A DNA stretch of 64,000 bases. It comes from Streptomyces sp. T12 (GTDB lineage: Bacteria; Actinomycetota; Actinomycetes; Streptomycetales; Streptomycetaceae). The notes below the pieces were generated by a model. The model saw only the letters and a list, made by a program, of their open reading frames with translations. It was not told where the DNA came from and did no database searches. The translations under genes and the position numbers were made by a program. The stretch lies in NCBI RefSeq assembly GCF_028736035.1, contig NZ_CP117866.1:2976001-3040000 (forward strand). Direction: 5' to 3'. Below are positions 8,932 to 19,452 of this stretch, piece by piece; position 1 is the stretch's first letter, and each line of letters starts with the position of its first letter.

Positions 8932-10998
8932 TCAGCTCGGAGTACGGTCCCTCACCGAAGCCGGAGAGTCGCTGCTGAGCTTCTCCGCCTCAGCCTCAGC
9001 CTGCGCCGTCACCGTCCTCGCGCGCGGGCCCTGGAGGAGGTACGTCATGCCGAAGCCCGCGCCGACGGCCATCGCGCCGCCTACCGCGTCCAGCACCCAG
9101 TGGTTGCCGGTGACGACGATCGCGGTGGCCGTGAAGAGCGGGTGCAGCAGGCCGAGGGGCTTCATCCACCACTTGGGGGCGAGGATGAGGATCACGAGGC
9201 CGCACCACAGGGACCAGCCGAAGTGCAGGGACGGCATCGCGGCGTACTGGTTGGTGAGGTCGGTGAGCGTGCCGTAGTCGGGCTGGGTGAAGTCCTGCGG
9301 GCCGTTGACCGTGTCGATGATGCCGAGGCCGGGGATCAGGCGGGGCGGGGCGAGGGGGTAGAGCCAGAAGCCGATCAGGGCGAAGACGGTGGCGAAGCCG
9401 ATCGCGGAGCGGGCCCAGCGGTAGTCGACCGGGCGGCGCCAGTAGAGGACGCCGAGTATGGCGAGCGGGACGCCGAAGTGGAACGACTCGTAGTAGAAGT
9501 CGAAGAAGGCGCGCAGCCAGTCGACCTTCACCACGGCGTGGTTGGCCCAGTACTCGATGTCGATGTGCAGGGCGCGTTCGATGGAGTGGATCTCCGCGCC
9601 GTGCTCCTCGGCGGTGACCCGGCCCGCCGAGTTGGAGCCGCCGGCCGCGGCGAGGCGGATCTGGGCGTACGCGTAGTAGGTGACCCGGATCAGCAACAGC
9701 TCGAAGAGCAGGTTCGGGCGGGTGATCACCCGGCGCAGGGACTGCACCAGCGGGATGTGCCGGAACCGGGAGGGGACGGGGTCGGCGTACCGCGTCGGGA
9801 TCGGCGTCTGCCAGTACGGCGACGTGCGCGACAGGAACGGGACGACGGCGGCTGTGGCGAGCGCGGCGAGGAGGATCAGGTCGGCGCGCAGGGGGTGGAA
9901 GATCACCTTGTCCGGCACCATCGTCTTCGCGGGCAGCGTCATCATCAGGATGACGGCGACCGGCCACACGTACCGGTCGGAGGCCCGCTTGCCGACCTGG
10001 CCGACGACCGCGAGCAACACCCACAGCAGCTGGTGCTGCCAGGCGGTGGGGGACATGACGATCGCCGCGCAGCCGGTGATCGCGACGGCGAGGAGGAGCT
10101 GTCCGTCGTGGGCGTAGCGCACGGCGCGGCGCAGCGCGAGCACGGCGACGGCGGCGCCGAGGAGCAGGAAGAGGGCGATCTCCAGCGGTCCGGTCAGCCC
10201 CAGCCGCAGCAGCGCGCCGTGCAGGGACTGGTTGGCGAGGTCGTCGGCGCGGCCGCCGAGACCGACGCCGCCCATGTGGTGAACCCAGTAGGTGTACGAG
10301 TCGTGCGGCATCGCCGCCCAGCCGAGCACGGTGCTCGCGGCGAACGTGGCCCCCGTGGAGAGCGCGGCCCGGCGGCGGCCGGTGAACCACAGCAGCGGGG
10401 TGAACAGCAGCAGGGTCGGCTGGAGCGCGGCCGCGAGGCCGATGAGCACGCCGCCGGCGCGTTCGCCGCGCACGGCGAAGCAGCCGAGCAGGACGAGCAG
10501 CACCGGCATGATGCTGGTCTGGCCGAGGTAGAGGGTGTTGCGCACCGGCAGCGACAGCATGAGCAGGCTGATCGCGACGGGCGCGGCGAGCAGCGAGGTC
10601 CGTCTGCTCACCGGCTGCGGCAGGGCGCGCGCGGCGACCAGGCCGAGGGCGGCGACGAGCAGGAGGGTGCCGAAGGTCCAGCCCCAGCCGAGGGCCTGCT
10701 CGGCGGCGCGGGTCAGCGGCTTGAGGACGAGCCCGCCGAACGGCGTACCGGTGAACTGCGTCGAGTCGTACAGCGAGCCCTTCACATGCAGGACGCCGTC
10801 CGGGCCGACCCAGGTCTCCAGGTCCGTCAGCCGCTCCCCGGACGGGGTGCTGAGGACGACGGCCACCTGCCGTACCCCGAGAATCGCGGCGACCAGCCAC
10901 AGGCCGAGGCGCGCCACGCGAACGCGTGCCTGAACCGTGCCGACGGCCGTGGCTCCAAGTGCCTGCGCCGGTCGCCCACCGTGATCCGCATTCGCCAC
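8932..10998 (-). CDS. GT87-like glycosyltransferase / PAP2 phosphatase fusion
   Basis: The 688-residue membrane protein has two halves. The N-terminal ~400 residues are polytopic and resemble GT-C/GT87 mannosyltransferases, which use polyprenyl-phosphate sugars. The C-terminal part resembles PAP2 / inositol phosphotransferase enzymes: PSLHFGWSLW is a type 2 motif, and GNHWVLDAVGG carries the H-x3-D of motif 3. The combination would suit synthesis of a glycosylated phosphoinositol or similar envelope lipid; that product is inference. The GTG start is supported by GGGAGG about 10 bases upstream. The last codons come from a 46-base repeat shared with the convergent gene, so the extreme C-terminus is probably not conserved. 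Confidence 0.75.
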   Translation of the reverse strand: MANADHGGRPAQALGATAVGTVQARVRVARLGLWLVAAILGVRQVAVVLSTPSGERLTDLETWVGPDGVLHVKGSLYDSTQFTGTPFGGLVLKPLTRAAEQALGWGWTFGTLLLVAALGLVAARALPQPVSRRTSLLAAPVAISLLMLSLPVRNTLYLGQTSIMPVLLVLLGCFAVRGERAGGVLIGLAAALQPTLLLFTPLLWFTGRRRAALSTGATFAASTVLGWAAMPHDSYTYWVHHMGGVGLGGRADDLANQSLHGALLRLGLTGPLEIALFLLLGAAVAVLALRRAVRYAHDGQLLLAVAITGCAAIVMSPTAWQHQLLWVLLAVVGQVGKRASDRYVWPVAVILMMTLPAKTMVPDKVIFHPLRADLILLAALATAAVVPFLSRTSPYWQTPIPTRYADPVPSRFRHIPLVQSLRRVITRPNLLFELLLIRVTYYAYAQIRLAAAGGSNSAGRVTAEEHGAEIHSIERALHIDIEYWANHAVVKVDWLRAFFDFYYESFHFGVPLAILGVLYWRRPVDYRWARSAIGFATVFALIGFWLYPLAPPRLIPGLGIIDTVNGPQDFTQPDYGTLTDLTNQYAAMPSLHFGWSLWCGLVILILAPKWWMKPLGLLHPLFTATAIVVTGNHWVLDAVGGAMAVGAGFGMTYLLQGPRARTVTAQAEAEAEKLSSDSPASVRDRTPS
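8933..8978 (+). repeat. 46-base direct repeat, copy 2
   Basis: This copy is the same as 8745-8790 with two mismatches. On the minus strand it supplies the last residues of the GT87-PAP2 protein, so one duplicated segment ends both convergent genes on opposite strands. Confidence 0.9.
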
Positions 10999-11329
10999 GC
11001 CTCGTAGGCCTCCCGCCCCGGTCGTCCCACACGTCCCGCGCGTAAGGAATCGTCACGGACCCGGTGAGGCCCGCACCGCCCCCGGGGAGAGACGCAGGCA
11101 ACCCCGTCTGCACCTGACGCCCGCTCTCCTTTGCTCCCCTTTGCTCTCCTTTTGTCCGGGATGACGATAGTCGGGGGCCGGTCCGGTCGCCTCCCGTGGA
11201 TCGCCGGAGGTGGCGCGGAATCGTTCACATGGCGGGACCGGCCCCCGGAACCGGATCATCCGCCGTACCGTCTGAAGCCCTGGCGTCAGCACGGTGGAGG
11301 GGCTTGCGGGGATGGAGGGGCTGCGCACC
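10999..11329. other. divergent intergenic region
   Basis: This 331-base gap lies between the leftward GT87-PAP2 gene and the rightward DUF2330 gene and should hold promoters for both. A pyrimidine tract at 11124-11155 repeats a CCTTTGCTC-like unit about three times (a purine tract on the minus strand). I cannot assign -35/-10 boxes with confidence, and I see no gene here. Confidence 0.5.
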
Positions 11330-12463
11330 ATGGCCGGCTTACTGCGGGGAGGGGTACGGAGGCGGGCCCGAAGCCGAGCTCTCACCCTCGTCCTGACACT
11401 GCTCGCCCTTCAGCTCGGACAGCTCGTGGCGCCCGCCTGGGCGTGCGGCTGCGGGGCCATGGTGCCCGCCGACGCACGACGCGTGACGGTCGGCCGTGAG
11501 GAGTCCGTGGTCCGCTGGGACGGGACGCGCGAGCAGGTCGTGATGCGGCTGACCGTCCGTGGGGACGCCGAGCGGGTCGCGTGGATCATGCCGGTGCCGG
11601 GGCGGGCGACGGTCCGGCTCGGCGACCCGGACCTCTTCGACGAACTGCACGACGTCACCGCGCCCGTGCACCGCGACCGGTACCACTTCTGGCCCCAGGA
11701 CGGTGACTGGCCCCTGGTGACCGGCGACGGCACGGCCGGCGGCCCGCGCGGGCCCCGGTTCGGCGCCGGACGTACCCCTGCCGTGAACGTGGTCGGCCGG
11801 CAGCGGCTCGGCCCCTTCGACGTGGCCCGGCTGACCGCCACCGACCCGGGCGCGCTCGGCGGCTGGCTGGACAGCAACGGCTTCGCCCTGCCGGCCCGCC
11901 TGGCCGGCGCCCTGCGGCCGTACGTCCAAAAGCGGTGGGAGTACGTCGCCGTGAAGCTGGCCCCCGACAGCACCGGCGAGCCGCTGACCGGCACCCTGGA
12001 CCCGCTGCACCTCACCTTCCGGGCCGATGAGCCGGTCTACCCGATGCGCCTGTCCCGCCTCGCCGAGACCCGGCAGTCACTGGGCCTGTACGTCCTGGCC
12101 GCGCACCGCATGGAACCGGCGTCCCGCATCGGTGGCGAACGCCCCCGCGTCACCTACGCCGGCCGGGTGACGGCGAAGTCCGGCCCGCTGGCCGAGCTGG
12201 CGGCCGGCACCCCGTTCCTGACCGCGATCGGCCAGGAGTTCCCGCACCCCGAGCGGATCTCCGGCGACCACGTGCTGCACCGGGCGGCCGACGACACCTT
12301 CCAGCAGGTGATCTACGAGGACCGGCTGCGCACGGTGGCCGGTGTCCCGGCGTGGCTGCTGACGGTGACGGGCGGGCCCGCCCTGGTCGTGGCGACGGCA
12401 GCGGTGTTCGCCGTACGACGGTCCCGGCGACCGGAGGCACCGGCGCCTGCGCCGATCGGCTGA
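11330..12463 (+). CDS. DUF2330 secreted/membrane-anchored protein
   Basis: From ATG 11330 the product is 377 residues. It has an arginine-rich N-terminus and a hydrophobic signal segment ending at AWACGCGAM; the ACGCGAM cysteine cluster after the signal is typical of DUF2330 proteins. The body is beta-rich with no recognisable catalytic motif. A hydrophobic stretch near the C-terminus (TGGPALVVATAAVFAV) followed by RRSRR looks like a membrane anchor with an inside-positive tail, so the domain should face the outside. Starts at 11294 (GTG) and 11312 (ATG) are also in frame. ATG 11330 has GGAGGGG nine bases upstream, but a near copy of that motif serves 11312 equally well. Function is unknown. 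Confidence 0.7.
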   Translation: MAGLLRGGVRRRARSRALTLVLTLLALQLGQLVAPAWACGCGAMVPADARRVTVGREESVVRWDGTREQVVMRLTVRGDAERVAWIMPVPGRATVRLGDPDLFDELHDVTAPVHRDRYHFWPQDGDWPLVTGDGTAGGPRGPRFGAGRTPAVNVVGRQRLGPFDVARLTATDPGALGGWLDSNGFALPARLAGALRPYVQKRWEYVAVKLAPDSTGEPLTGTLDPLHLTFRADEPVYPMRLSRLAETRQSLGLYVLAAHRMEPASRIGGERPRVTYAGRVTAKSGPLAELAAGTPFLTAIGQEFPHPERISGDHVLHRAADDTFQQVIYEDRLRTVAGVPAWLLTVTGGPALVVATAAVFAVRRSRRPEAPAPAPIG

Positions 12464-12560
12464 ATCCACGATCCTGGAGTCCCTGGCGGGGAAACGGAAA
12501 CGCCCGACGAGGAAAATCCCCGACAGGGAACGGGGCACGCGACTATGTTCATTAGGACAT

Positions 12561-12594
12561 CTAGTTAGCTCTTCTACTTACCGCTTCTAACTAG
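12561..12594. promoter_or_regulatory. inverted repeat, candidate operator
   Basis: CTAGTTAG (12561-12568) and CTAACTAG (12587-12594) are perfect 8-bp inverted arms 18 bases apart, in an AT-richer stretch just upstream of the O-methyltransferase. The position suits a repressor operator over its promoter. The regulator is not identified. Confidence 0.5.
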
Positions 12595-12613
12595 CCATAC
12601 GAAAGGCAAGGCG

Positions 12614-13285
12614 ATGAGCGAGTCGCAGCTCTGGGACGACGTCGACGAGTACTTCTCCGCCCACCTCTCCCCCGAGGACGACACCCTCCAGGCAGCCCTG
12701 CGCGACAGCGACGCGGCCGAGCTCCCGCACATCAACGTCACCGCGCCCTTGGGCAAGTTCCTCCATCTCCTGGCCCAGATCCAGGGCGCCCGCAACATCC
12801 TGGAGATCGGCACGCTCGGCGGCTACAGCACCATCTGGCTGGCCCGCGCCCTGCCCGCCGACGGCCGCCTGATCTCGCTGGAGTACAGCGCCAAGAACGC
12901 CGAGGTCGCCACCCGCAACATCGCGCGGGCGGGCCTGGACAGGATCGTCGAGGTGCGGGTCGGGCCGGCCCTGGAGTCGCTGCCCAAGCTGGCCGACGAG
13001 AACCCGGCCCCCTTCGACCTGGTCTTCATCGACGCCGACAAGGCCAACAACCCTCACTACGTCGACTGGGCCCTCAGGCTCACGAGCACCGGCAGCCTGA
13101 TCATCGTGGACAACGTGGTGCGCGGCGGCCGGGTCGCCGACGCGGACAGCACCGCGCCGGACATCCGGGGCACCCGCGCCGCCATCGAACTGATCGGCAG
13201 CCACCCGAGGTTGAGCGGCACGGCGATCCAGACGGTGGGCGGCAAGGGCTACGACGGCTTCGCCCTGGCGCGGGTGCTGGCGTAA
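12614..13285 (+). CDS. class I SAM-dependent O-methyltransferase
   Basis: The 223-residue product is the usual size for the caffeoyl-CoA/catechol O-methyltransferase family. The SAM-binding motif I is NILEIGTLGGYS at 61-72, the acidic residue contacting the ribose is Glu90, and the metal-binding motif FIDADKANN is at 138-146. These enzymes transfer methyl from S-adenosylmethionine to a hydroxyl of small aromatic substrates using a divalent metal. The ATG follows GAAAGGC. It is a single gene, flanked upstream by an AT-rich inverted repeat and downstream by a hairpin, so it is probably separately regulated. The substrate cannot be predicted. Confidence 0.88.
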   Translation: MSESQLWDDVDEYFSAHLSPEDDTLQAALRDSDAAELPHINVTAPLGKFLHLLAQIQGARNILEIGTLGGYSTIWLARALPADGRLISLEYSAKNAEVATRNIARAGLDRIVEVRVGPALESLPKLADENPAPFDLVFIDADKANNPHYVDWALRLTSTGSLIIVDNVVRGGRVADADSTAPDIRGTRAAIELIGSHPRLSGTAIQTVGGKGYDGFALARVLA

Positions 13286-13292
13286 GCGGCGA

Positions 13293-13311
13293 GGGCCTGC
13301 CCGACAGGCCC
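13293..13311. terminator. hairpin between convergent genes
   Basis: GGGCCTG (13293-13299) pairs with CAGGCCC (13305-13311) across five bases. It lies between the ends of the methyltransferase and the FHA-like gene and can serve both. Confidence 0.55.
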
Positions 13312-13317
13312 CGGGGC

Positions 13318-13710
13318 TCAAGCCTCGTGATAGAAGCCGACGTTGACGCTGCGCGGCTCCGTGCGGTCCTGGATGACGATCTCGCCGCTGCCGCCCCTGG
13401 GCAGCGGCACTGTCCCGCCGTAGGCGATCGGCTGCGCGTACTGCCCCACCGTCAGCCGCACTTCGGAGGACGGGTCGGGCTGCGAGCCGCGCAGCCAGCT
13501 CACCTGCCAGCCGCCGTCCGGGCCGCACAGGAACTCCAGGTGGACCCGCGAGACGAACAGCCAGTCGTCCGGCGTCGAGAGCCGGCACACCGTCTTGTCC
13601 CGGCCCACCCGCAGCACGGCACCCGGCTCGCTGGGCGCGTCGGCCATGAGCATGCCGGCCGTGGCACCCTCGTCCGCCGCGGACACGGCGGCCATGGTGA
13701 GTTCGAGCAC
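13318..13710 (-). CDS. FHA-like domain protein
   Basis: From GTG 13710 the product is 130 residues. The start is set by AGGAGG seven bases upstream (13718-13723 on the plus strand); longer in-frame starts to 13857 lack such a site and would overlap the divergent DUF1992 gene. The order LRVGRDKTVCRL ... LFVSRVHLEF resembles the GR-x-S-x2-H core of forkhead-associated domains, which bind phosphothreonine. It is almost a bare domain, so it may act as an adaptor in Ser/Thr kinase signalling. The resemblance is by motif only. Confidence 0.6.
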   Translation of the reverse strand: MLELTMAAVSAADEGATAGMLMADAPSEPGAVLRVGRDKTVCRLSTPDDWLFVSRVHLEFLCGPDGGWQVSWLRGSQPDPSSEVRLTVGQYAQPIAYGGTVPLPRGGSGEIVIQDRTEPRSVNVGFYHEA

Positions 13711-13807
13711 GTGCGTTCCTCCTGAAACATCCTTGTACAGCGGCCGTTTTGGCCACGACGCCGCATGATAAATCGCCCGGCACCGCCGCGTCCGGCACAA
13801 TGAACTC

Positions 13808-14245
13808 ATGACCGAGCGAAAGCCCCCCGGTGTCCCGTTCGAGTCCTGGGTCGACAAGCAGATTCACGACGCGCAGGCGCGCGGCGACTTCGACAGACTG
13901 CCCGGAGCGGGCAAACCCCTGCCGAACGATCTGGAATCCCCGTACGACGAACTGTGGTGGGTCAAACGCAAGATGGCCCGCGAGGGCCTGTCGGTCCTGC
14001 CCCCGGCGCTGGCCCTGCGCAAGGAGGCGGAGGACGCGCTGACGGCGGCGTACGCGGCGCCGACGGAGCGGCTCGCCCGGAAGATCATCACGGACGTGAA
14101 CGTCAAGATCCGCGACATGCTGCTGAAGCCGCCCCCCGGCCCGCCCCTGGGCCGCAAGCCGTACGACGTCGAAGAGGTCGTACGCGAGTGGCGGGAGCGC
14201 CGGGAGGCGGCGAGCGGTCGGCGGGCGGACGCCTCAGACGTGTAG
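13808..14245 (+). CDS. DUF1992 (DnaJC28-like conserved domain) protein
   Basis: The 145-residue product shows the family's conserved order: WVDKQIHDAQARGDFDRLPG near residue 16, then GAGKPLPND and YDELWWVKRKMARE. This domain is widespread in bacteria and in eukaryotic DNAJC28, with no established biochemical role. There is no signal or membrane segment. It is divergent from the FHA-like gene, and its last 12 bases overlap the end of the convergent frameshifted gene at 14234-14582. Confidence 0.82.
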   Translation: MTERKPPGVPFESWVDKQIHDAQARGDFDRLPGAGKPLPNDLESPYDELWWVKRKMAREGLSVLPPALALRKEAEDALTAAYAAPTERLARKIITDVNVKIRDMLLKPPPGPPLGRKPYDVEEVVREWRERREAASGRRADASDV

Positions 14246-14582
14246 GAGCCGTTCCGCCAGCTCGCGGTAGTCGCGCAGCGCAAGCCGAAGCTGCTCGGTG
14301 TCGGTGGACGAACCGGGCTCGTCCTCGGCCGCTTCCATGGACTGCCAGGACCCACGCAGAGTACGGCGACGCTGCGCCACCGCCTCGGTCAAGCGACCGG
14401 TGAGCTCTTCCAGGACGTGGTCGGCCTCCTCAACGGCGGTCCGGGGACCGTCGACGAACCCCGGAGACCGCGTGCTGCAACTGCAGCTCGAACTTGTCGG
14501 ACTCGTCGTGCGGGAGGAGCGGCGTGGGTCCGCTCTTCGCCGGCTCGTAGTCGGTTCCCCTGCCGGTCGTCACGTCCGTCAT
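14234..14582 (-). pseudogene. small conserved protein gene with a +1 frameshift
   Basis: From ATG 14582 the frame reads a plausible acidic protein as far as QLQHAVSG, then leaves the coding frame in a four-base G run (14459-14462, C on the plus strand). Removing one G restores continuous reading: FVDGPRTAVEEADHVLEEL, a helical stretch ending RDYRELAERLLHV, and a TGA at 14234-14236. The restored protein is about 115 residues. It has the same short motif (VD-x-P-x2-AV-x-EAD) as the upstream neighbour, so the two look like relatives. The start overlaps the upstream stop in ATGA. The lesion could be a real mutation or a homopolymer sequencing error. Function is unknown. Confidence 0.65.
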
Positions 14583-15289
14583 GTCGCTCGACTCCCCTTC
14601 GCGTGACGTCCAGAGAACGTCCACGGCAGATGGCCGCGGTGGCCGTCGGTGTCCCTCCGGGACTCGTGCGGCTCCCGGGAAACCCTGCGGTGGCGCTCGA
14701 CCGTCAGGTCCTCGAACAGGCCCCGGGCCTCGATCATGGCCTCGCGCATCTCCTCCGTACCCGGCCCACCGCCTTCCGGTCCGCCGCCCACGCGCGCATG
14801 GGCGACGCGGTGCACGTGCCGGTAGCCCTGCACATGGTCCGCGTGGTGCACGGACAGGGCGGACAGCTGCTCCTCGTACTGCGCGCCGTCGGGGAAACCC
14901 CGTGCCCGCGCCACGTCCGCGAGCAGCCGGTCCGCCTCGTCGACGGCCTCCTTCGGCGAGTCGACGAAACGCTCCTGGGCCGCCGTCCAGCGGGCCTCGA
15001 ACCGCTCGAGCTCGACCGGCTCCAGCGCCCGCTCCCGCAGCCCGCCGTGCGCTCCACCCTCCCCCACTCTCGACTACGCTCGAGCGGGAGGTGCCCCCAG
15101 GGCGAGCTCACGCTCGGCTGCCTCGGCGTCCCCGTCGTGCCGGGCCAGGGCCCGCTCGTATTCGGGCCCGAAGCGCCGCTTCAGCCCCTCACTGCCCCGC
15201 ATACCCCGAGCACGCAGGGCCAGGACGGCCGCGCCGAGCACGACGACGACCGCCGCAATCACGATCAGAACGATCACACCTGTGGACAT
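14579..15289 (-). pseudogene. membrane-anchored helical protein split by an amber stop in an inserted repeat
   Basis: From 15289 the frame encodes a single transmembrane helix (about residues 5-26) and a charged segment containing GLKRRFGPEYERALARHDGD. It then hits TAG at 15074-15076. The same frame continues at once, through LRERALEPVELERFEARW and FVDSPKEAVDEADRLL, to a TGA at 14579-14581. The stop lies inside a 43-base repeat (15057-15099). The other copy of the repeat has T where this one has A at 15076, which would make the codon AAG. Without the stop the product would be 236 residues, close to what I recall for Streptomyces homologues of this hypothetical protein. The downstream part could be re-initiated at GTG 15067. 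Function is unknown. Confidence 0.65.
15057..15099. repeat. 43-base palindromic repeat, copy A
   Basis: It begins CCCTCCCCCACTCTCGAC and ends GCGGGAGGTGCCCCCA. CTCGA/TCGAG and CCTCCC/GGGAGG form an imperfect hairpin. Copy B at 22516-22558 differs only at one base. Copy A interrupts the gene at 14579-15289. Confidence 0.88.
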
Positions 15290-15377
15290 GTCTGCCGGGT
15301 TGCCCCGAAGGCGCCCCTCAAACAGCCGCCGCAGTGGGTGTAATTCGCTTGCGCGCCCACTAAGTCACCCTCCGACA

Positions 15378-15878
15378 ATGTCCCGCATGACCTGGACCGT
15401 CGCCCCGGAACCCCACGACTCCCCCACCGCCACCGCTCTCTGGCGGGCGTACTACACGGAGGTCAGCGACCGCTACTACCTCCTGCACGAGGGACGCCGT
15501 ACCGACCCGGCCGAGCTGGAACGCGAGATCGCCGCGCACGCTTGGGACGAACTCCAGCCGCCGAAAGGCACGTTGCTGGTGGCCCGCTACGCGGGCGAGC
15601 CGGCCGGTTCAGCAGGCGTACGCCTCCTCGACGCGGACACCGCCGAACTGAAGCGGGTCTTCCTCCACGAGCCGATGCGCGGCAAGGGAGGCGGCCAGAC
15701 CCTCGTACGAGCCGCCGAGGCCACGGCCCGCTCCCTCGGCGCCACCCGCATGATCCTGGACACCCGCCACGACCTGACGGAGGCCCGCACCCTGTACACC
15801 AGACTCGGCTACGAGGAGACGGCCCCCCACAACGACGACATCTACGCCGAGCACTGGTTCAGCAAGGACCTCGCTTAG
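15378..15878 (+). CDS. GNAT family N-acetyltransferase
   Basis: From ATG 15378 the product is 166 residues (ATG 15387 is also possible). The acetyl-CoA loop is seen as RVFLHEPMRGKGGGQTLV, matching the R/Q-x2-G-x-G/A pattern, followed by a helix and ILDTRHDLTEARTLYTRLGY, a typical GNAT C-terminal strand-helix. GNAT enzymes move acetyl from acetyl-CoA to an amine; the acceptor is not evident. The upstream open frame to 15282 overlaps the divergent gene and has no ribosome site, so it was not used. Confidence 0.85.
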   Translation: MSRMTWTVAPEPHDSPTATALWRAYYTEVSDRYYLLHEGRRTDPAELEREIAAHAWDELQPPKGTLLVARYAGEPAGSAGVRLLDADTAELKRVFLHEPMRGKGGGQTLVRAAEATARSLGATRMILDTRHDLTEARTLYTRLGYEETAPHNDDIYAEHWFSKDLA

Positions 15879-15919
15879 CCACCCCCGTGGCGCCGCACCC
15901 GCGCACGGCGGGAAGGGGA

Positions 15920-16018
15920 CGTGCCGGGGGGTGTCCGCCCGCAGCAGCGGGCGTCAACACAGGGCACCCCACTGACGTACGGCAACCGCCCGACCGAGGA
16001 CGGACACCCCCCGGCACG
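15920..16018. repeat. MITE-like palindromic element with 18-bp inverted ends
   Basis: CGTGCCGGGGGGTGTCCG (15920-15937) is the exact reverse complement of CGGACACCCCCCGGCACG (16001-16018). An inner hairpin CGCCCGC/GCGGGCG sits at 15936-15953. It lies between the acetyltransferase and the transporter genes, which converge, in a gap without a gene. The length and perfect ends suggest a non-autonomous mobile repeat or a strong terminator. Confidence 0.75.
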
Positions 16019-16140
16019 GCCCCGACCCACAACGCACCCGCAGGCGCAACGCGCACCCCCACTCACCCGCGCAGGCCGCCGCAGGCATCCCCCGCCCCAC
16101 CGCCGAAGGCACCCGCACAGGCCGCCGCAGGCACCCCGGC

Positions 16141-18219
<2,079 letters not shown>

Positions 18220-18357
18220 TTACCCCTCCCATCGTGATCGCTGTGCCCCGTTATGGCCTGTCGAGTCCGTTTGGAAGCGGTCCTTCCGGGGGTTGGGGAG
18301 GTGGCGTGAGGAACGTCTGCATAACCTGGGGAGTTCGCGAGGGGAGGGGACGAACGC

Positions 18358-19437
18358 GTGACAGAGCCGAGGGGAACCGAGGGAGCGAAGGGTCCGCAGG
18401 ACCCGGCCGGCCCGGACAGCCCTGACAGCCCGACCAGGCCAGGCAGCCCGGATGGCCCTGAGGGCCACCGTTGCCCGCAGTGCGGTGCGCCGAGAGCGGC
18501 CGACAACACCCCGTCGTGCGGCTGCGGGCCCCGCGTGTCAGAGGCCCTGCGCGATGCCCGTACGGCGGAGGCGGCCGCGGCGGAGGACTTCGATCCCCTG
18601 CGGATACGCCCGTACGTGGAGCTGGAGGGCGACGGCGAAACGATGCCCTTACGGGCGATACCGCCGACGGCACCGACGCCCGCCCCGCCCACCACCGATC
18701 CGACCTCGACGCTCCCCACCCCCCTGTCCCCACCGGCGACGACACCGAGCGCACGGGACCTGAGCCTGTTCGAGCCGGACACGGCCGTGTACGAGGAAGA
18801 CGACAGGGACAGGACTCGGCGCGCGAGGGCCGGCCACCGCCGTACGCGTACGGCCCTGCTGGGAGTGGGCGGAGCGCTCGTGGCCGTGCTGGCGGCGGCC
18901 GGCTTGGCGAGCGGCCTGTTCACGTACGAGACGCCGTCACGGGACACGGCACTGCCGGACGACGTACGGGCGAGCGTCCCGGTCCCGTCGACGAGCGAGG
19001 CCTCCGAGGAGCCCGCACCGACCTTGACGTCGACACGACCGGCACCGCCGCCCGCGCCCCCGTCGCCCACGCAGAGCGCGTCCCCCTCACCCTCCCCGTC
19101 GAGGTCGAGCATGTCCCCGACACCATCACGCTCGACCGAACCCACGACGGCGCCGCCGACAGCCGAAGCCACGGACTCCCAGGAGGAATCCGCCGCCGCC
19201 CTGGCACCCGAACCCCCCACCCTCAGCCGCGGCGACCGGGGCCCCGAGGTCACGGAACTGGAACTCCGCCTGACTCAACTCGGCCTCTACACGAGGAAGG
19301 CCGACGGCAACTACAACGAGGGCGTCGAGGACGCGGTCAGCAGGTACCAGTGGGCACGGGGAGTCCAGCCGGAGGAATACGGGGTGTACGACCTGGCGAC
19401 GAGGGAGAAGCTGGAGTCGGAGACGACGGAACCGTGA
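18358..19437 (+). CDS. zinc-ribbon-like / transmembrane / peptidoglycan-binding protein
   Basis: The 359-residue product (GTG start) has a CPQCG ... CGC cysteine cluster at 39-56 that could bind zinc, a Pro/Thr-rich cytoplasmic stretch, and one transmembrane helix at about 165-187 after an arginine-rich stop. A Ser/Pro/Thr-rich wall-spanning linker follows to about 285. The C-terminal PG_binding_1-type domain contains GDRGPEVTELELRLTQLGLY and ends near residue 355. The layout places the peptidoglycan-binding domain outside and the metal-binding N-terminus inside. A role in linking wall state to the cytoplasm is inference. Confidence 0.78.
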   Translation: MTEPRGTEGAKGPQDPAGPDSPDSPTRPGSPDGPEGHRCPQCGAPRAADNTPSCGCGPRVSEALRDARTAEAAAAEDFDPLRIRPYVELEGDGETMPLRAIPPTAPTPAPPTTDPTSTLPTPLSPPATTPSARDLSLFEPDTAVYEEDDRDRTRRARAGHRRTRTALLGVGGALVAVLAAAGLASGLFTYETPSRDTALPDDVRASVPVPSTSEASEEPAPTLTSTRPAPPPAPPSPTQSASPSPSPSRSSMSPTPSRSTEPTTAPPTAEATDSQEESAAALAPEPPTLSRGDRGPEVTELELRLTQLGLYTRKADGNYNEGVEDAVSRYQWARGVQPEEYGVYDLATREKLESETTEP

Positions 19438-19452
19438 CGCTGTTCGGTTGCT

